This document shows positions 50,163-59,405 of a DNA stretch of 64,000 nucleotides, one piece after another. Origin of the DNA: Comamonas sp. BIGb0124 (GTDB taxonomy: Bacteria > Pseudomonadota > Gammaproteobacteria > Burkholderiales > Burkholderiaceae_C); contig NZ_RJVF01000011.1 of assembly GCF_003752175.1 (NCBI RefSeq), forward strand, positions 124,001-188,000. Reading direction: 5' to 3'. Every line of letters begins with the position of its first letter. The first letter of the stretch is position 1. The notes beneath the pieces were generated by a model. It did no database searches. It saw nothing but the letters and a program-made list of their open reading frames with translations, and was not told the origin of the DNA. Both the position numbers and the translations under genes were made by a program.

Positions 50163-51509
50163 TCAGCGTTTCCAGCCCGACGGAATATGGTTGCGCACCA
50201 GCGCCAGGGCCACGAGCACCACGACCATGGCGCCGCCCAGCAGCGTGAAGTACGAGGATGCACCGTCGAGATCGATCACCAGCGCGCCGGCGAAGGCACT
50301 CAGGATCGCGCCCAGCCGGCCAAAGGCCAGCGCCGAAGCGGTTCCGGTGGCCCGCACGTTGGTGGGATAGATGTACGCACAGACCGCATAGACGGTCGAT
50401 TGCACGGCGTTGACGAACAACCCGTGCAGGCCGATGCCATAGATCAGCAGCGCCGTGTCGTTCTGCAGATCCACGCCCTTGAGCCAGAACGCACTGGCCG
50501 CACCGCCTGCGCAGCAGATCACCAGGGGCCAGCGCGAACCGAACTTGCTGATCGCCACGGCGCAGCCCAGCGCACCGATCACGCCACCCAGGTTGTAGGC
50601 GGTCAGGCCCGAAGCGGCCGTGGCCACGCTCAGGCCCTGCGAAGACAGCAGCGTCGGCAGCCAGCTGAACGCGCTGTAGACCGCCAGCAGGCACATGAAG
50701 AAGGCACCCCACAGGGCCACGGTGTCGCGTCCGAAGCCGGCGCTGAACAGCGCCTTGATGCCGGCCTGCTTTTCATGGGCCTGCTCGGCCGGGTCGCGGA
50801 ACTGCGCATCGAGGGCCACGGGGCGCGACATGCGGCCCAGCAGCCGGCTGAGTTCAGCCCAGCGCTCGGGCCGCCGCGACAGGTAGCGCGGCGACTCGGG
50901 CAGGGCCCAGATCAGCAGCAGCCCAAAGGCGACCGGCAGGGCTCCGGCCGCAAAGAACAGCCAGCGCCAGCCGTAGGCGGGCAGCACGTGGCTGGCAAAA
51001 AAACCCGCCAGCATGCCGCCCAGCGGCACACAGACGATCGTGGCGGTGATCGCCATGGTGCGATGGCGTGCCGGCGTGAACTCGGCCGTCAGCGTGGTCG
51101 AGCTCGGCAGCGCACCGCCCACACCGAGCCCGGCGATGAAGCGCAGCGCGGCGATCTGGAACGTGCTTTCGGCCAGGCCGATGAGGCAGGTGCCGACACC
51201 GAAGACCAGCACGCTGCAGATGATGGCCCAGCGGCGTCCGAAGCGATCGGCCAGCACGCCCGCAAAGGCACTGCCCAGGCCCATGCCGATGAGGCCGGCC
51301 GCCACCGCTGGCGCGAACTCGCTGCGCGAGACGCCCCACTCCTTCATGATGACGGGAATGGCGAAACCGATCATCTGGCCGTCGAATCCATCGAGCACGA
51401 TGGACAGAGCCGCCAGGATCACGATGATTTTCTGGAACGTGGAAAAGACGCCCTCGTCGAGCGTGCGACCGATGTCGATCTGGGGTCGGGTGGAGAGGGC
51501 GGCGCTCAT
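50163..51509 (-). CDS. MFS transporter, aromatic acid:H+ symporter-like
   Basis: The 448-residue inner-membrane transporter has twelve predicted helices. The family features are DGFDGQMIGFAIPVIMKEWG in helix 1 (as in PcaK/BenK), the loop ADRFGRRWAI after helix 2, GLGVGGALPSSTTLTAEFTP in helix 4, and a central loop with LPESPRYLSRRPERWAEL. These AAHS transporters import aromatic or short carboxylic acids with protons. GGGGAGG lies four bases before the ATG. It is the last gene of a leftward unit containing a benzoylformate-type decarboxylase and a flavin hydroxylase, so an aromatic acid is the likely cargo. Confidence 0.9.
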   Translation of the reverse strand: MSAALSTRPQIDIGRTLDEGVFSTFQKIIVILAALSIVLDGFDGQMIGFAIPVIMKEWGVSRSEFAPAVAAGLIGMGLGSAFAGVLADRFGRRWAIICSVLVFGVGTCLIGLAESTFQIAALRFIAGLGVGGALPSSTTLTAEFTPARHRTMAITATIVCVPLGGMLAGFFASHVLPAYGWRWLFFAAGALPVAFGLLLIWALPESPRYLSRRPERWAELSRLLGRMSRPVALDAQFRDPAEQAHEKQAGIKALFSAGFGRDTVALWGAFFMCLLAVYSAFSWLPTLLSSQGLSVATAASGLTAYNLGGVIGALGCAVAISKFGSRWPLVICCAGGAASAFWLKGVDLQNDTALLIYGIGLHGLFVNAVQSTVYAVCAYIYPTNVRATGTASALAFGRLGAILSAFAGALVIDLDGASSYFTLLGGAMVVVLVALALVRNHIPSGWKR

Positions 51510-51673
51510 GCAGCCTCCCCGGGATGCGCCGGCACGGCCGCGGCAGGGGCTGCGATGGCGGCATGCGAGATGCCGTCGGCACGGGGCCTGAAGGCCGGCG
51601 CGGGCCTTTGTACCGGCCTGCCGGTTGCTCCGCTGATCGCGATTCGTCTGGGGGACTCGATGTTGTTATGCAT
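51506..51673 (-). CDS. Possible small ORF coupled to the MFS gene
   Basis: A 55-codon frame (MHNNIESPRRIAISG...) starts with an ATG preceded by GGAGAC at normal distance and ends with a 4-base ATGA overlap with the transporter start. The product is Pro/Ala-rich and matches nothing I recognise. It could be a leader peptide or chance frame, since the transporter has its own strong ribosome-binding site. Confidence 0.3.
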   Translation of the reverse strand: MHNNIESPRRIAISGATGRPVQRPAPAFRPRADGISHAAIAAPAAAVPAHPGEAA

Positions 51674-51815
51674 GGTTTTCGTCTCCGTGGCCGGCACCCG
51701 CGCAGAACACGCGAAGGCACGCCGGCCAAAAAATGCGGCAAAGCCGCGGAACGCCGTCGGACCCGGACCGCTCACCCGCACGGGGCGCGCTGCACAGGCC
51801 CGAAGCGCATCGGGG

Positions 51816-52775
51816 TCAACCCGGCGCCGGCAGGGCGGCCCGTGCCTGCATCAGCCGCACCAGGCGCATGAGGGTCCGTGTCGCAGGCACCGCCACGCCG
51901 AGGGCCTCGGCGCGGGCGACGACTGCGCCGTTGATGCTGTCGATCTCGGTCGGGCGGCCGGCCTGCATGTCCTGGGCCATCGAGGGATGGTGTCCCGCAT
52001 GCGCGGCGATGGCGTGCAGCACCTTGTCGCAGACGGGTCCCGGCGCGACATCGAAACCGCTGGCACGGGCCACTGCGACCACCTCCTGCACGATCTCCAA
52101 TGCCAGCTCGGGCCCGTCCTCCGCCAAGGCGAGCTGGTCGACGGTGCAGCCCGTGACCGTGCACAGCGTGTTGAGGGCCGCGTTGAAGGCGACCTTCTCC
52201 CAGACGGCATGCCAGACCCGTTCGTCGATCTCGCAGTTCAGTCCGGCCGATTGCAGTGCGGATGCGGCCTGCTCGAGCGCTGCGCTGCGCCGGCCATCGG
52301 CCTGCATCAGACGGATGCTCCCTGCGCCGTGCGAAGCCACGTGGCCCGGACCGATCAGATCGGCGGGCCAGGTCGTGACGCCGACGAGGATGCGGGCCGG
52401 GTCCACCACCGCCGCCAGCTTCTCGACATTGCCCAGCCCGTTCTGCAGGCTGAGCACCTGGGTCTGCGGCCCGATGGCGCCGGCCACGCCGCGCAGCGCG
52501 GCTTCGGTATGCAGCGTCTTGGTGAAGACGATGAGCAGCTCGGGTGCCCGTCCGCCCGGTGCCTGCACGCGGCCGACCCAGTCCTTGGGCTCGAACACGG
52601 CAAGGCCCGGCACCTGCGCCGAACCGGCATCGCTGTCGAGGCGCAGGCCATGGGCGGCGATGGCGTCGAGATGGGCCCTGGCGATGTCGACCAGCGTCAC
52701 GGCATGGCCGGCCTGCGCCAGGCGGGCGCCGAACAGCGAGCCCATGGCCCCGGCGCCCAGTAAAACGATGTTCAT
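51816..52775 (-). CDS. 2-dehydropantoate 2-reductase family protein (PanE-like)
   Basis: The 319-residue NADPH-dependent reductase has the N-terminal GAGAMGSLFGARLAQAGH loop, the family motif LSLQNGLGNVEKLA, and the catalytic Lys in WEKVAFNAALNTLCTV. A C-terminal SMAQDMQAGRPTEIDSING matches the PanE pantoate-binding segment. It may reduce ketopantoate, but many paralogues in aromatic clusters act on other 2-oxo acids. Here it sits between an aldehyde dehydrogenase and a transporter gene, so a pathway-specific 2-oxo acid is plausible. I leave the gene symbol open for that reason. Confidence 0.85.
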   Translation of the reverse strand: MNIVLLGAGAMGSLFGARLAQAGHAVTLVDIARAHLDAIAAHGLRLDSDAGSAQVPGLAVFEPKDWVGRVQAPGGRAPELLIVFTKTLHTEAALRGVAGAIGPQTQVLSLQNGLGNVEKLAAVVDPARILVGVTTWPADLIGPGHVASHGAGSIRLMQADGRRSAALEQAASALQSAGLNCEIDERVWHAVWEKVAFNAALNTLCTVTGCTVDQLALAEDGPELALEIVQEVVAVARASGFDVAPGPVCDKVLHAIAAHAGHHPSMAQDMQAGRPTEIDSINGAVVARAEALGVAVPATRTLMRLVRLMQARAALPAPG

Positions 52776-52869
52776 GGAAAGATGTCCTGCGGAAAACGGG
52801 CACGGCGCTGCCCGGCGGCCCTGTGCAGGGCCACCGGAAACCCACCGGCCGCTGGCGGCCGAGCCGGGA

Positions 52870-54321
52870 TCAGAAAGGGTAGTGGCGGGGGGTGGTCTGC
52901 AGCGTGATCCAGCGCAGATCGGTGAACTCGTGCACACCCGCCTGGCCGCCGAAGCGTCCCAGCCCGCTGGCCTTGACGCCGCCGAACGGCATCTGCGCCT
53001 CGTCGTGCACGGTCGGTCCGTTGACGTGGCAGATGCCCGACTGGATGCGCTGGGCCACTTGCCAGGCCCGCGCGGTGTCGCGTCCGAAAACCGCTGCAGA
53101 CAAGCCGTATTCGTTGTCGTTGGCACAGGCGATCGCCTCTTCCACGCCACCGACACGCACGATGCCCTTGACCGGACCGAAGGACTCTTCCTGGTAGATC
53201 AGCATGTCGGGCGTGACGCGGTCGAGCAGCGTGGCCGGCATCAGCGTGGTCTCGGCCTTGCCGCCGCACAGCAGCACCGCGCCCTTGGCCAGGGCATCGT
53301 CGATCAGGCGATTGCAGCGTTCGACCGCGGACAGGTCGACCACCGAACCCAGCACCACCGGGCCCAGGCGGGGATCGCCCACCGGCAGGTCACGGGCCCG
53401 CGCGGCCAGCCGCTCGACGAAGGCATCGGCCACGCTCTCGTCCACGATGATGCGTTCGGTCGACATGCAGATCTGGCCCGAGTTGGCAAAAGAGCCGAAG
53501 ATGGCCCCGTCGACCGCCGCGCCGATGTCGGCGTCGTCGAGCACCACCAGCGGGGCCTTGCCGCCGAGCTCGAGCACCGCCGGCTTGAGGTGTTCGGCGC
53601 ACAAGCGCGCGATGATGCGGCCCACATGGGTCGAGCCGGTGAAGTTGACACGCCGCACCGCCGGGTGGGCCACGATCGCCTCGACCACGGCGCCCGCGTC
53701 CTGCGGTGCGTTGGTGATGTAGTTGACGACACCGTCGGGCAGTCCGGCTTCCTGCAGCGCCTCGATGATGAGGCGGTGGGTGTTGGGGCACTGCTCGGAG
53801 CCCTTGAGCACCACGGTGTTGCCGCAGGCCAGCGGCGCCGCCACGGCACGCACGCCCAGGATGACGGGCGCATTCCAGGGCGCGATGCCCAGCACCACGC
53901 CGGCCGGCTGGCGCACCGCCAGCGCCAGGCTGCCGGGCACGTCCGAGGGGATCACGTCGCCGGTGATCTGCGTCGTCAGCGCCGCGGCCTCGCGCAGGCC
54001 GTCGGCCGCCAGGTGAACGTTGAACCCGGCCCACATGGCCGTGGCACCCGTTTCGCCGGCCATGGCGGCGACGAATGCCGGCAGCTTGGCTTCGAGCGCA
54101 TCGGCGGCCTTGAGCAGCAGCGCGCGGCGCTTGCCCGGACCGGTGGCCGACCAGGCCGGGAAAGCCGCGCTGGCGGCCTCGACGGCGGCCACGGCATCGG
54201 CCGGCGTGGCGGCGGGTGCACGCGTGGCGACCTCGCCGTCGAGCGGATTCTTGCGCTCGAACCAGGCGTCGCCCTGCGCGTTGCGGTTCTGGCCCTGGAT
54301 GAGCAATTGGATGGTCTGCAT
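52870..54321 (-). CDS. NAD(P)-dependent aldehyde dehydrogenase (benzaldehyde/vanillin type)
   Basis: The 483-residue ALDH superfamily enzyme has the catalytic Cys285 in NSGQICMSTERII, general base Glu251 in VLELGGKAPLVVL, and the Asn in GIAPWNAPVILG. The sequence style is that of salicylaldehyde/vanillin/benzaldehyde dehydrogenases. It would oxidise an aromatic aldehyde to the acid. It lies 53 bp downstream of the benzoylformate decarboxylase-like gene, which would supply the aldehyde. An AGGAGAC ribosome-binding site precedes the ATG. Confidence 0.92.
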   Translation of the reverse strand: MQTIQLLIQGQNRNAQGDAWFERKNPLDGEVATRAPAATPADAVAAVEAASAAFPAWSATGPGKRRALLLKAADALEAKLPAFVAAMAGETGATAMWAGFNVHLAADGLREAAALTTQITGDVIPSDVPGSLALAVRQPAGVVLGIAPWNAPVILGVRAVAAPLACGNTVVLKGSEQCPNTHRLIIEALQEAGLPDGVVNYITNAPQDAGAVVEAIVAHPAVRRVNFTGSTHVGRIIARLCAEHLKPAVLELGGKAPLVVLDDADIGAAVDGAIFGSFANSGQICMSTERIIVDESVADAFVERLAARARDLPVGDPRLGPVVLGSVVDLSAVERCNRLIDDALAKGAVLLCGGKAETTLMPATLLDRVTPDMLIYQEESFGPVKGIVRVGGVEEAIACANDNEYGLSAAVFGRDTARAWQVAQRIQSGICHVNGPTVHDEAQMPFGGVKASGLGRFGGQAGVHEFTDLRWITLQTTPRHYPF

Positions 54322-54374
54322 TCGATGTGTCTCCTGTGTCTTGTCTGTCGAAAGAATAAGCCCGGCTGCGCGCC

Positions 54375-55988
54375 TCAGTCCACCATGAGCTCGATCAGCA
54401 CCGGTCCCTCGGATTCGAGCGCACGGCGCAACGCGGCCGCCAGTTCGTCGGCTTCTGCCACACGCACGCCCGCGCAGCCCATGCCCTGTGCCAGCGCCAC
54501 GAAGTCGAGATCGGGCAGATCGGTGCCGGCGGGCTTCTCGCCCGGTGCGAAACCGAAGACCGGCGCGAAATCCTGCAGCGCCGCGTAGCGCCGGTTGTTG
54601 AGGATAACGAAAGTGATGGGCAGTTGCAGGTGGTGCGCGGTCCAGATGGCCTGCGGCGAATACATGGCCGAGCCGTCGCCCACCAGCGAAATCACGCGGC
54701 GCCCCGGCCGCGCCAATGCCACGCCCACCGCCGCCGGCATGCCGTGGCCCAGGCCGCCGCTGGCCATGGTGTAGAAACTCTCGCTGGTCTCGAAACGCAG
54801 GTACTGCTGCATGATGCCGCGGGCGCCGGGTGCCTCTTCCACCACGATGGTGTCGGCGGCCCGCACGGCGTCGAGCGTCTGCAGGGCAAACGCCGTGCTC
54901 ATGGGCACCCCGGCCTGCGCCGGCGCAACCGCGGCGCGCGGCGCGGGATGTTCACGCGCGCACTGCGGCGCATAGGCCAGCAGCGCCTGCGCGGCCAGAT
55001 CGACGCTGGCGACCACGGCCGTACCGACGGGGGCCCAAGCCGCCTGCTGCGGGTCGTCGACGATCTGGGCCAGGCGGGTGCCGGGCGGCACGTGCGGGCC
55101 CTCGCCTTCGACGTGATAAGAGAAGGCCGGAGCGCCCAGCACCAGCACGAAGTCGTGGCCCGTCAGCCGCGCCACGATCTTGTCGCGCATCGCCGGCAGG
55201 AAACCGCCGAACAGCGGGTGGCCTTCGGGAAAACCGTTGCGCGGGCACATGGGGGCCGTCCAGACACGGGCGCGATGCTGCTCGGCCAGGGCGATCACGG
55301 CGTCCCACGCGCCGTCGCGCTCCACGCCCCCGCCCACGACGAACGCCGGACTGCGGCTGGCCGCGAGTTCGCGGCCGACGGCCTCGAGCAGGCGGGGCTC
55401 GGGCGCCAGCCGGGTGCTGACTTCGCGCGGTTCGACCCAGTCGGTCTCGCGGTCCCAGTCGTCGGCCGGGATCGAGACCAGCACCGGGCCGCACGGCGGC
55501 GTCATGGCCACGTGATACGCGCGGGCCATGGCCAGCGGCACATCTTCGGCCCGGGCGGGCTCGCAGCTCCACTTCACATAGGGCTTGGCCAGTTCGGTGG
55601 CCTGGGCCGAATACAGGAAAGGATCGAAGGGCAGGATGGACCGGGCCTGCTGGCCGGCCGTGAGGATCAGCGGCGTCTGGTTCTTGAAGGCCGTGAAGAT
55701 CGTGCCCATCGCATTGCCCACGCCGGCCGCCGAGTGCAGGTTGACCACCGCCGCATTGCGCGTGGCCTGGGCATAGCCGTCGGCCATGCCCACCACGACC
55801 GACTCCTGCAGGCCCAGGATGTAGCGGAAGTCTTCGGGGAAATCACGGAACATCGGCAGCTCGGTCGAACCGGGATTGCCGAACAGCGTGGTCATGCCAT
55901 GGTGACGCAGCAATTGCAGAACCGCCTCGCGGACGGTGGGACGCTGGCCGACAGACGGTGCGGCTGCAGGGGGGATGGTGTGTGTCAT
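54375..55988 (-). CDS. mdlC: Thiamine diphosphate-dependent benzoylformate decarboxylase-like enzyme
   Basis: The 537-residue TPP enzyme matches benzoylformate decarboxylase: Ser41 in FGNPGSTELPMF, Glu62 in LGLQESVVVGMADGYAQ, His85 in VNLHSAAGVGNAMG, and a second His in LGAPAFSYH. The TPP motif is GDGSAMYSPQAIWTAHH..NN. These are the Ser, Glu and two His residues known from the Pseudomonas enzyme. It decarboxylates aromatic 2-oxo acids to aldehydes; the neighbouring aldehyde dehydrogenase would complete the step. I start at 55988 (MTHTIPP); an ATG at 56036 adds sixteen unconserved residues. The exact aromatic substrate is not known, as no mandelate dehydrogenase is nearby. Confidence 0.88.
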   Translation of the reverse strand: MTHTIPPAAAPSVGQRPTVREAVLQLLRHHGMTTLFGNPGSTELPMFRDFPEDFRYILGLQESVVVGMADGYAQATRNAAVVNLHSAAGVGNAMGTIFTAFKNQTPLILTAGQQARSILPFDPFLYSAQATELAKPYVKWSCEPARAEDVPLAMARAYHVAMTPPCGPVLVSIPADDWDRETDWVEPREVSTRLAPEPRLLEAVGRELAASRSPAFVVGGGVERDGAWDAVIALAEQHRARVWTAPMCPRNGFPEGHPLFGGFLPAMRDKIVARLTGHDFVLVLGAPAFSYHVEGEGPHVPPGTRLAQIVDDPQQAAWAPVGTAVVASVDLAAQALLAYAPQCAREHPAPRAAVAPAQAGVPMSTAFALQTLDAVRAADTIVVEEAPGARGIMQQYLRFETSESFYTMASGGLGHGMPAAVGVALARPGRRVISLVGDGSAMYSPQAIWTAHHLQLPITFVILNNRRYAALQDFAPVFGFAPGEKPAGTDLPDLDFVALAQGMGCAGVRVAEADELAAALRRALESEGPVLIELMVD

Positions 55989-56201
55989 GTGAAATCGGCT
56001 CGGAGGGTCGTCGGCAGCCGCCGGCGACGGGGGCACACGCGGCCCGGTGCCGTGCCATGCGCAGCACCGGGCGTCTCGTGTGTTGTCTCAGGACCGAGTA
56101 TTCACCGCGCCCATCCATACGCCAATGCAATCGAGGCGATATGCATTATTAGATTGGCGCATGTTTCCCCGCCCGCAAGCCGGTGCGCCCCGGTCGCTCG
56201 G

Positions 56202-57197
56202 TCAGTCGATGCGGATGTTGTTGTCGCGAATCAGTTTGCCCCAGCGCTCGCGTTCGGCCTTGACGTAACGCGCCATGTCGTCCGGCGTGCCCGACAGGCC
56301 GTCGACGCCCAGGGCCTCGAAGCGCGCCTTGACGGCATCGGACTGCAGGGCCTCGGTGAGACCCTGGCTGAGGCGTGCCAGGGTCTGCGGCGGCGTGGCG
56401 GCCGGCACGGCCAGACCTTGCCAGGCATAGGCCTCGTAGCCGGTGACCCCCTGCTCGATCAGCGTCGGCACATCGGGCAACGAGGGCACCCGCTGGGCGC
56501 TGGCCACCCCCAGCGCATGCAGCTTGCCGCTCTTGACGAAGGGGTTGCCGCTGGCCGTGTCGACCAGCATGAACGCCACGTTGCCGCCCAGGATGTCCTG
56601 CAGCGCGGGTGCGGCGCCCTTGTAGGGCACATGCGTGAGCGTCAATCCGGTGCGTTCGCGCAGCAGCTCGGTGGCCAGGTGATGGGGGCTGCCGGTGCCG
56701 GCCGAGGCGTAGTGCACACCGCCCGGCTGCGCTTTCGCCCAGGTGACGAATTCGGCCCAGGTGCGCGCCGGCACCTTGGGGCCGACCACCAGAACCAGGG
56801 GGAACCGCGCCAGCATGCCGACGGGCGCAAAGTCCTTTTCGGCGTCGTAGGGCAGGCGCGAGAACAGGAAGGGGTTGGCCGCCAGCGTGGCGAAGTCCGC
56901 CGTCAGCATGACATGGCCGTCGGCCCGTGCGCGGGCGGCGTACTCGGCGGCGATGTTGGTGGCCGCGCCCGGCTTGTTGTTGATGACGATGGGCTGGCCG
57001 AGGATCTTGGACAGCGTCTCGGCCGTGGCGCGGGCCACGGCATCCGAGCCGCCGCCGGCGGCGTAACCCACCACCCATTCGATGGGCCGGGTATCGGTCT
57101 GTGCGTGGGCCGGCTGCACAGCCAGGCCGCCCGCAGCCAGGGCGGCAATGCAGAACCCCCGTGTCAGGGCGAGGCGTCGGGAAATGGAATCGAACAT
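56202..57197 (-). CDS. Bug family tripartite tricarboxylate transporter substrate-binding protein
   Basis: The 331-residue periplasmic protein has a signal peptide ending QPAHAQ (residue ~33) and the Bug/TctC signature IEWVVGYAAGGGSDAVAR, INNKPGAATNIAAEYAAR and VPYKGAAPALQDILGG. Members bind carboxylates, including aromatic acids. No TctA/TctB membrane genes are present, so it is an orphan, as is common in Burkholderiales. Being inside the aromatic operon, it may capture the aromatic acid substrate. It lies 213 bp upstream of the decarboxylase gene. Confidence 0.92.
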   Translation of the reverse strand: MFDSISRRLALTRGFCIAALAAGGLAVQPAHAQTDTRPIEWVVGYAAGGGSDAVARATAETLSKILGQPIVINNKPGAATNIAAEYAARARADGHVMLTADFATLAANPFLFSRLPYDAEKDFAPVGMLARFPLVLVVGPKVPARTWAEFVTWAKAQPGGVHYASAGTGSPHHLATELLRERTGLTLTHVPYKGAAPALQDILGGNVAFMLVDTASGNPFVKSGKLHALGVASAQRVPSLPDVPTLIEQGVTGYEAYAWQGLAVPAATPPQTLARLSQGLTEALQSDAVKARFEALGVDGLSGTPDDMARYVKAERERWGKLIRDNNIRID

Positions 57198-57238
57198 GTC
57201 TTGTCTCCGTTGTCGTCGTTGTGAAAATCGTGTCGTGT

Positions 57239-57484
57239 TCAATCGCGGCCGGCGCGGGCTTCTTCGGCCTCGGCCGACGCGTCCTGCGCATGGGCCGCCA
57301 GCAAGGCCTGCTGCAGCACCGGCAGTGCCCCGATATGGTTGGCCAGCAGCAGCACCAGCCGCGCGTTGTAGGCATGGCTCTGGACTTCGGTGAGGGCCTG
57401 ATGCGCCTGGATCAGGCTCTCGTAGAAGGCATCGGGTGCATCGAGGTGGGGTTCGGTGATGAGATCGGCGCAGTCGTGGGTCAT
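57239..57484 (-). CDS. DUF2783 small protein
   Basis: The 81-residue protein begins MTHDCADLITEPHLDAPDAF and is mostly helical, with HQALTEVQSHAYNARLVLLL in the middle. It matches the DUF2783 pattern, which is known beside MhpA-like flavin hydroxylases. Function is unknown; it may be an accessory of the hydroxylase. It lies 65 bp downstream of the hydroxylase gene and 41 bp before the Bug gene. The ATG at 57484 is chosen; the longer frame upstream lacks conservation. Confidence 0.75.
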   Translation of the reverse strand: MTHDCADLITEPHLDAPDAFYESLIQAHQALTEVQSHAYNARLVLLLANHIGALPVLQQALLAAHAQDASAEAEEARAGRD

Positions 57485-57549
57485 GGAGGTTCCGGATCGG
57501 CAGGTCGGGAAAGGCGCAGGGCGGCAAACTGGAAAAGGCCCGCGCGCAC

Positions 57550-59337
57550 CTAGGCGGCTGCGGCCACACCGGGCCGGGCGGCGACCGGGGCGGCGGTGTC
57601 GCCGTCCGCATCGGGCGCGACGCCGGCGGCATGCAGGCCGTGGGGCACGCGTGCCAGGGCACGGGCCTGTGCGGCGAGCACATCGGCCGCGGTGGCGGCA
57701 CGCCAGCGGGCGCACACATGCTGGTCGGGCCGCAGCAGGTAGACGGTGCCGGGCCGCGCGTCGTAACGCCGCCAGGCCAGCGCGTGGGCCGCCTGGGCAT
57801 CGATGCGCACCACCGCGAGACCGCCTGCGGCCTGCAGCAGGCCCGCCGCCTGCAGGACCTGCTCGACGGCCCGGTGGCCCACCGGGTCGGCCTGCGCATC
57901 GCCCGCAAAGACCAGCGCCGTGAATCCGGTGCGCGAAAGGCTGCGCAGCAACCAGCCCGGGGCCTGCGCCAATGGGGCATCCAGCGCGGGATCGCCGGGA
58001 CGCAGCGCCGCACCGGCGAAATCGGGCTGCCCCGCCCGAGGGGCATCTTCGGTCAGCAGCGCGCAGCCCGACAGCGAGGTGGGCCGCGACAGCCGCCCGC
58101 TGTTGACCAGCTCGCGCGCAAAACCGTGGTCGCGTGCCAGATGCAGCACGGCATCGCGGAACAGGCGGCTCACGGCGCTCTTGGGCGTGATGAAATCGGT
58201 GGCCCGCGTCGAGTGCAGGATGTTCTCGTCGGCCGCGCGCTCGCGCTCTTCCCCATAGCTGTCGAGCAGCGCATCGGGCGCCTCGCCGCGCAGCACGGCG
58301 GCCAGCTTCCAGCCCAGGTTGTCCGCGTCCTGCACGCCCGAGTTCGCACCCCGCGCACCGAAGGGCGACACCCCGTGCGCCGCATCTCCCGCGAACAGCA
58401 CACGTCCCTGCCGGAAACCCGCCATGCGGCGGCAGCCGAAGGTGTAGACGCTGGCCCAGACCAGTTCAAAACGTGCATCGCGGCCCAGCAACGCCTGAAC
58501 CCGCGGCAGGATGTGCTCGGGCTGTTTCTCGCGCTCGGGATCGGCATCCCAGCCCAGCTGGAAATCGATGCGCCAGACGTGGTCGGCCTGCTTGTGGAGC
58601 AGCACGCTCTGCCCCGGATGGAAAGGCGGGTCGAACCAGAACCAGCGCTCGGCGGGAAAGTCCGCTTCCATGCGCACGTCGGCGATGAGGAAGCGGTCGC
58701 GGAACACCTGCCCCTTGCTCTCCAGCCCCATCAGTTCGCGCACGGCCGAGCGCGAGCCGTCGCAGGCCGCCACGTAGCCGGCACGCAGGCGATAGGGCCC
58801 ATCGGGCGTCTCGATGGAGAGCAGCACGCCGTCCGCATCCTGTTCGATGCCGCACACCCGGTTGCGCCAGCGGATGTCGATCTGCGGCAACTGCCCGGCA
58901 CGCGCGGCGAGCTGCCCCTCGACGTGGTACTGCTGCAGATTGATGAAGGCCGGACGCTCGTGGCCGGATTCGGGCAGCAGGTCGAACTGGTAGAGCGGCG
59001 CGTCGCCCAGAAAGACACGGCCCGTCTGCCACGACACGCCCTTGGCCACCATGGGCTCGGCGCAGCCCAGCCGGTCGAACACCTCCAGCGTGCGCTTGGC
59101 AAAACAGATGGCACGCGAGCCCGACGACAGCCGGTTGTCGTCGTCCAGCACCACCACGTGCAGCCCCTGCTGCGCCAGGTCGATGGCCAGCGACAGTCCG
59201 ACCGGCCCCGCGCCCACCACCACCACGTCGTGGCAGGCGGGCGGCTCGAGGCCGTGATCGGCCGCCGGCTGCGGGTCGAACGTCACGCCCTGGAAGTCGG
59301 CCTCCGGGCCCAGCTCGCTCAGGTCACGCACATGCAT
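57550..59337 (-). CDS. FAD-dependent aromatic hydroxylase (MhpA-like)
   Basis: The 595-residue class A flavin monooxygenase has the FAD loop VVVVGAGPVGLSLAIDLAQQG near residue 37, the DG-type motif YVAACDGSRSAVRELMGL, and GRVLFAGDAAHGVSPFGARG with GVQDADNLGWKLA. These are features of 3-(3-hydroxyphenyl)propionate or 3-hydroxybenzoate-type hydroxylases. The C-terminal domain is thioredoxin-like. It hydroxylates a phenolic ring using NAD(P)H and O2. A CAGGAGAC ribosome-binding site precedes the ATG. It is followed by DUF2783 and preceded by an MBL-fold gene, an arrangement that probably marks one aromatic module. Confidence 0.9.
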   Translation of the reverse strand: MHVRDLSELGPEADFQGVTFDPQPAADHGLEPPACHDVVVVGAGPVGLSLAIDLAQQGLHVVVLDDDNRLSSGSRAICFAKRTLEVFDRLGCAEPMVAKGVSWQTGRVFLGDAPLYQFDLLPESGHERPAFINLQQYHVEGQLAARAGQLPQIDIRWRNRVCGIEQDADGVLLSIETPDGPYRLRAGYVAACDGSRSAVRELMGLESKGQVFRDRFLIADVRMEADFPAERWFWFDPPFHPGQSVLLHKQADHVWRIDFQLGWDADPEREKQPEHILPRVQALLGRDARFELVWASVYTFGCRRMAGFRQGRVLFAGDAAHGVSPFGARGANSGVQDADNLGWKLAAVLRGEAPDALLDSYGEERERAADENILHSTRATDFITPKSAVSRLFRDAVLHLARDHGFARELVNSGRLSRPTSLSGCALLTEDAPRAGQPDFAGAALRPGDPALDAPLAQAPGWLLRSLSRTGFTALVFAGDAQADPVGHRAVEQVLQAAGLLQAAGGLAVVRIDAQAAHALAWRRYDARPGTVYLLRPDQHVCARWRAATAADVLAAQARALARVPHGLHAAGVAPDADGDTAAPVAARPGVAAAA

Positions 59338-59405
59338 GGCAAAGTCTCCTGCGGTTGTCTTGTCGTTGTTGGGTGCGCGGTTCGCGTGCGGTCGGCACGG
59401 GGCCT

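Noticed and set aside
54624-57224. An 866-codon frame antisense to the benzoylformate decarboxylase and Bug genes
   Set aside because: No domain signature and full overlap with two confident genes and their intergenic region.
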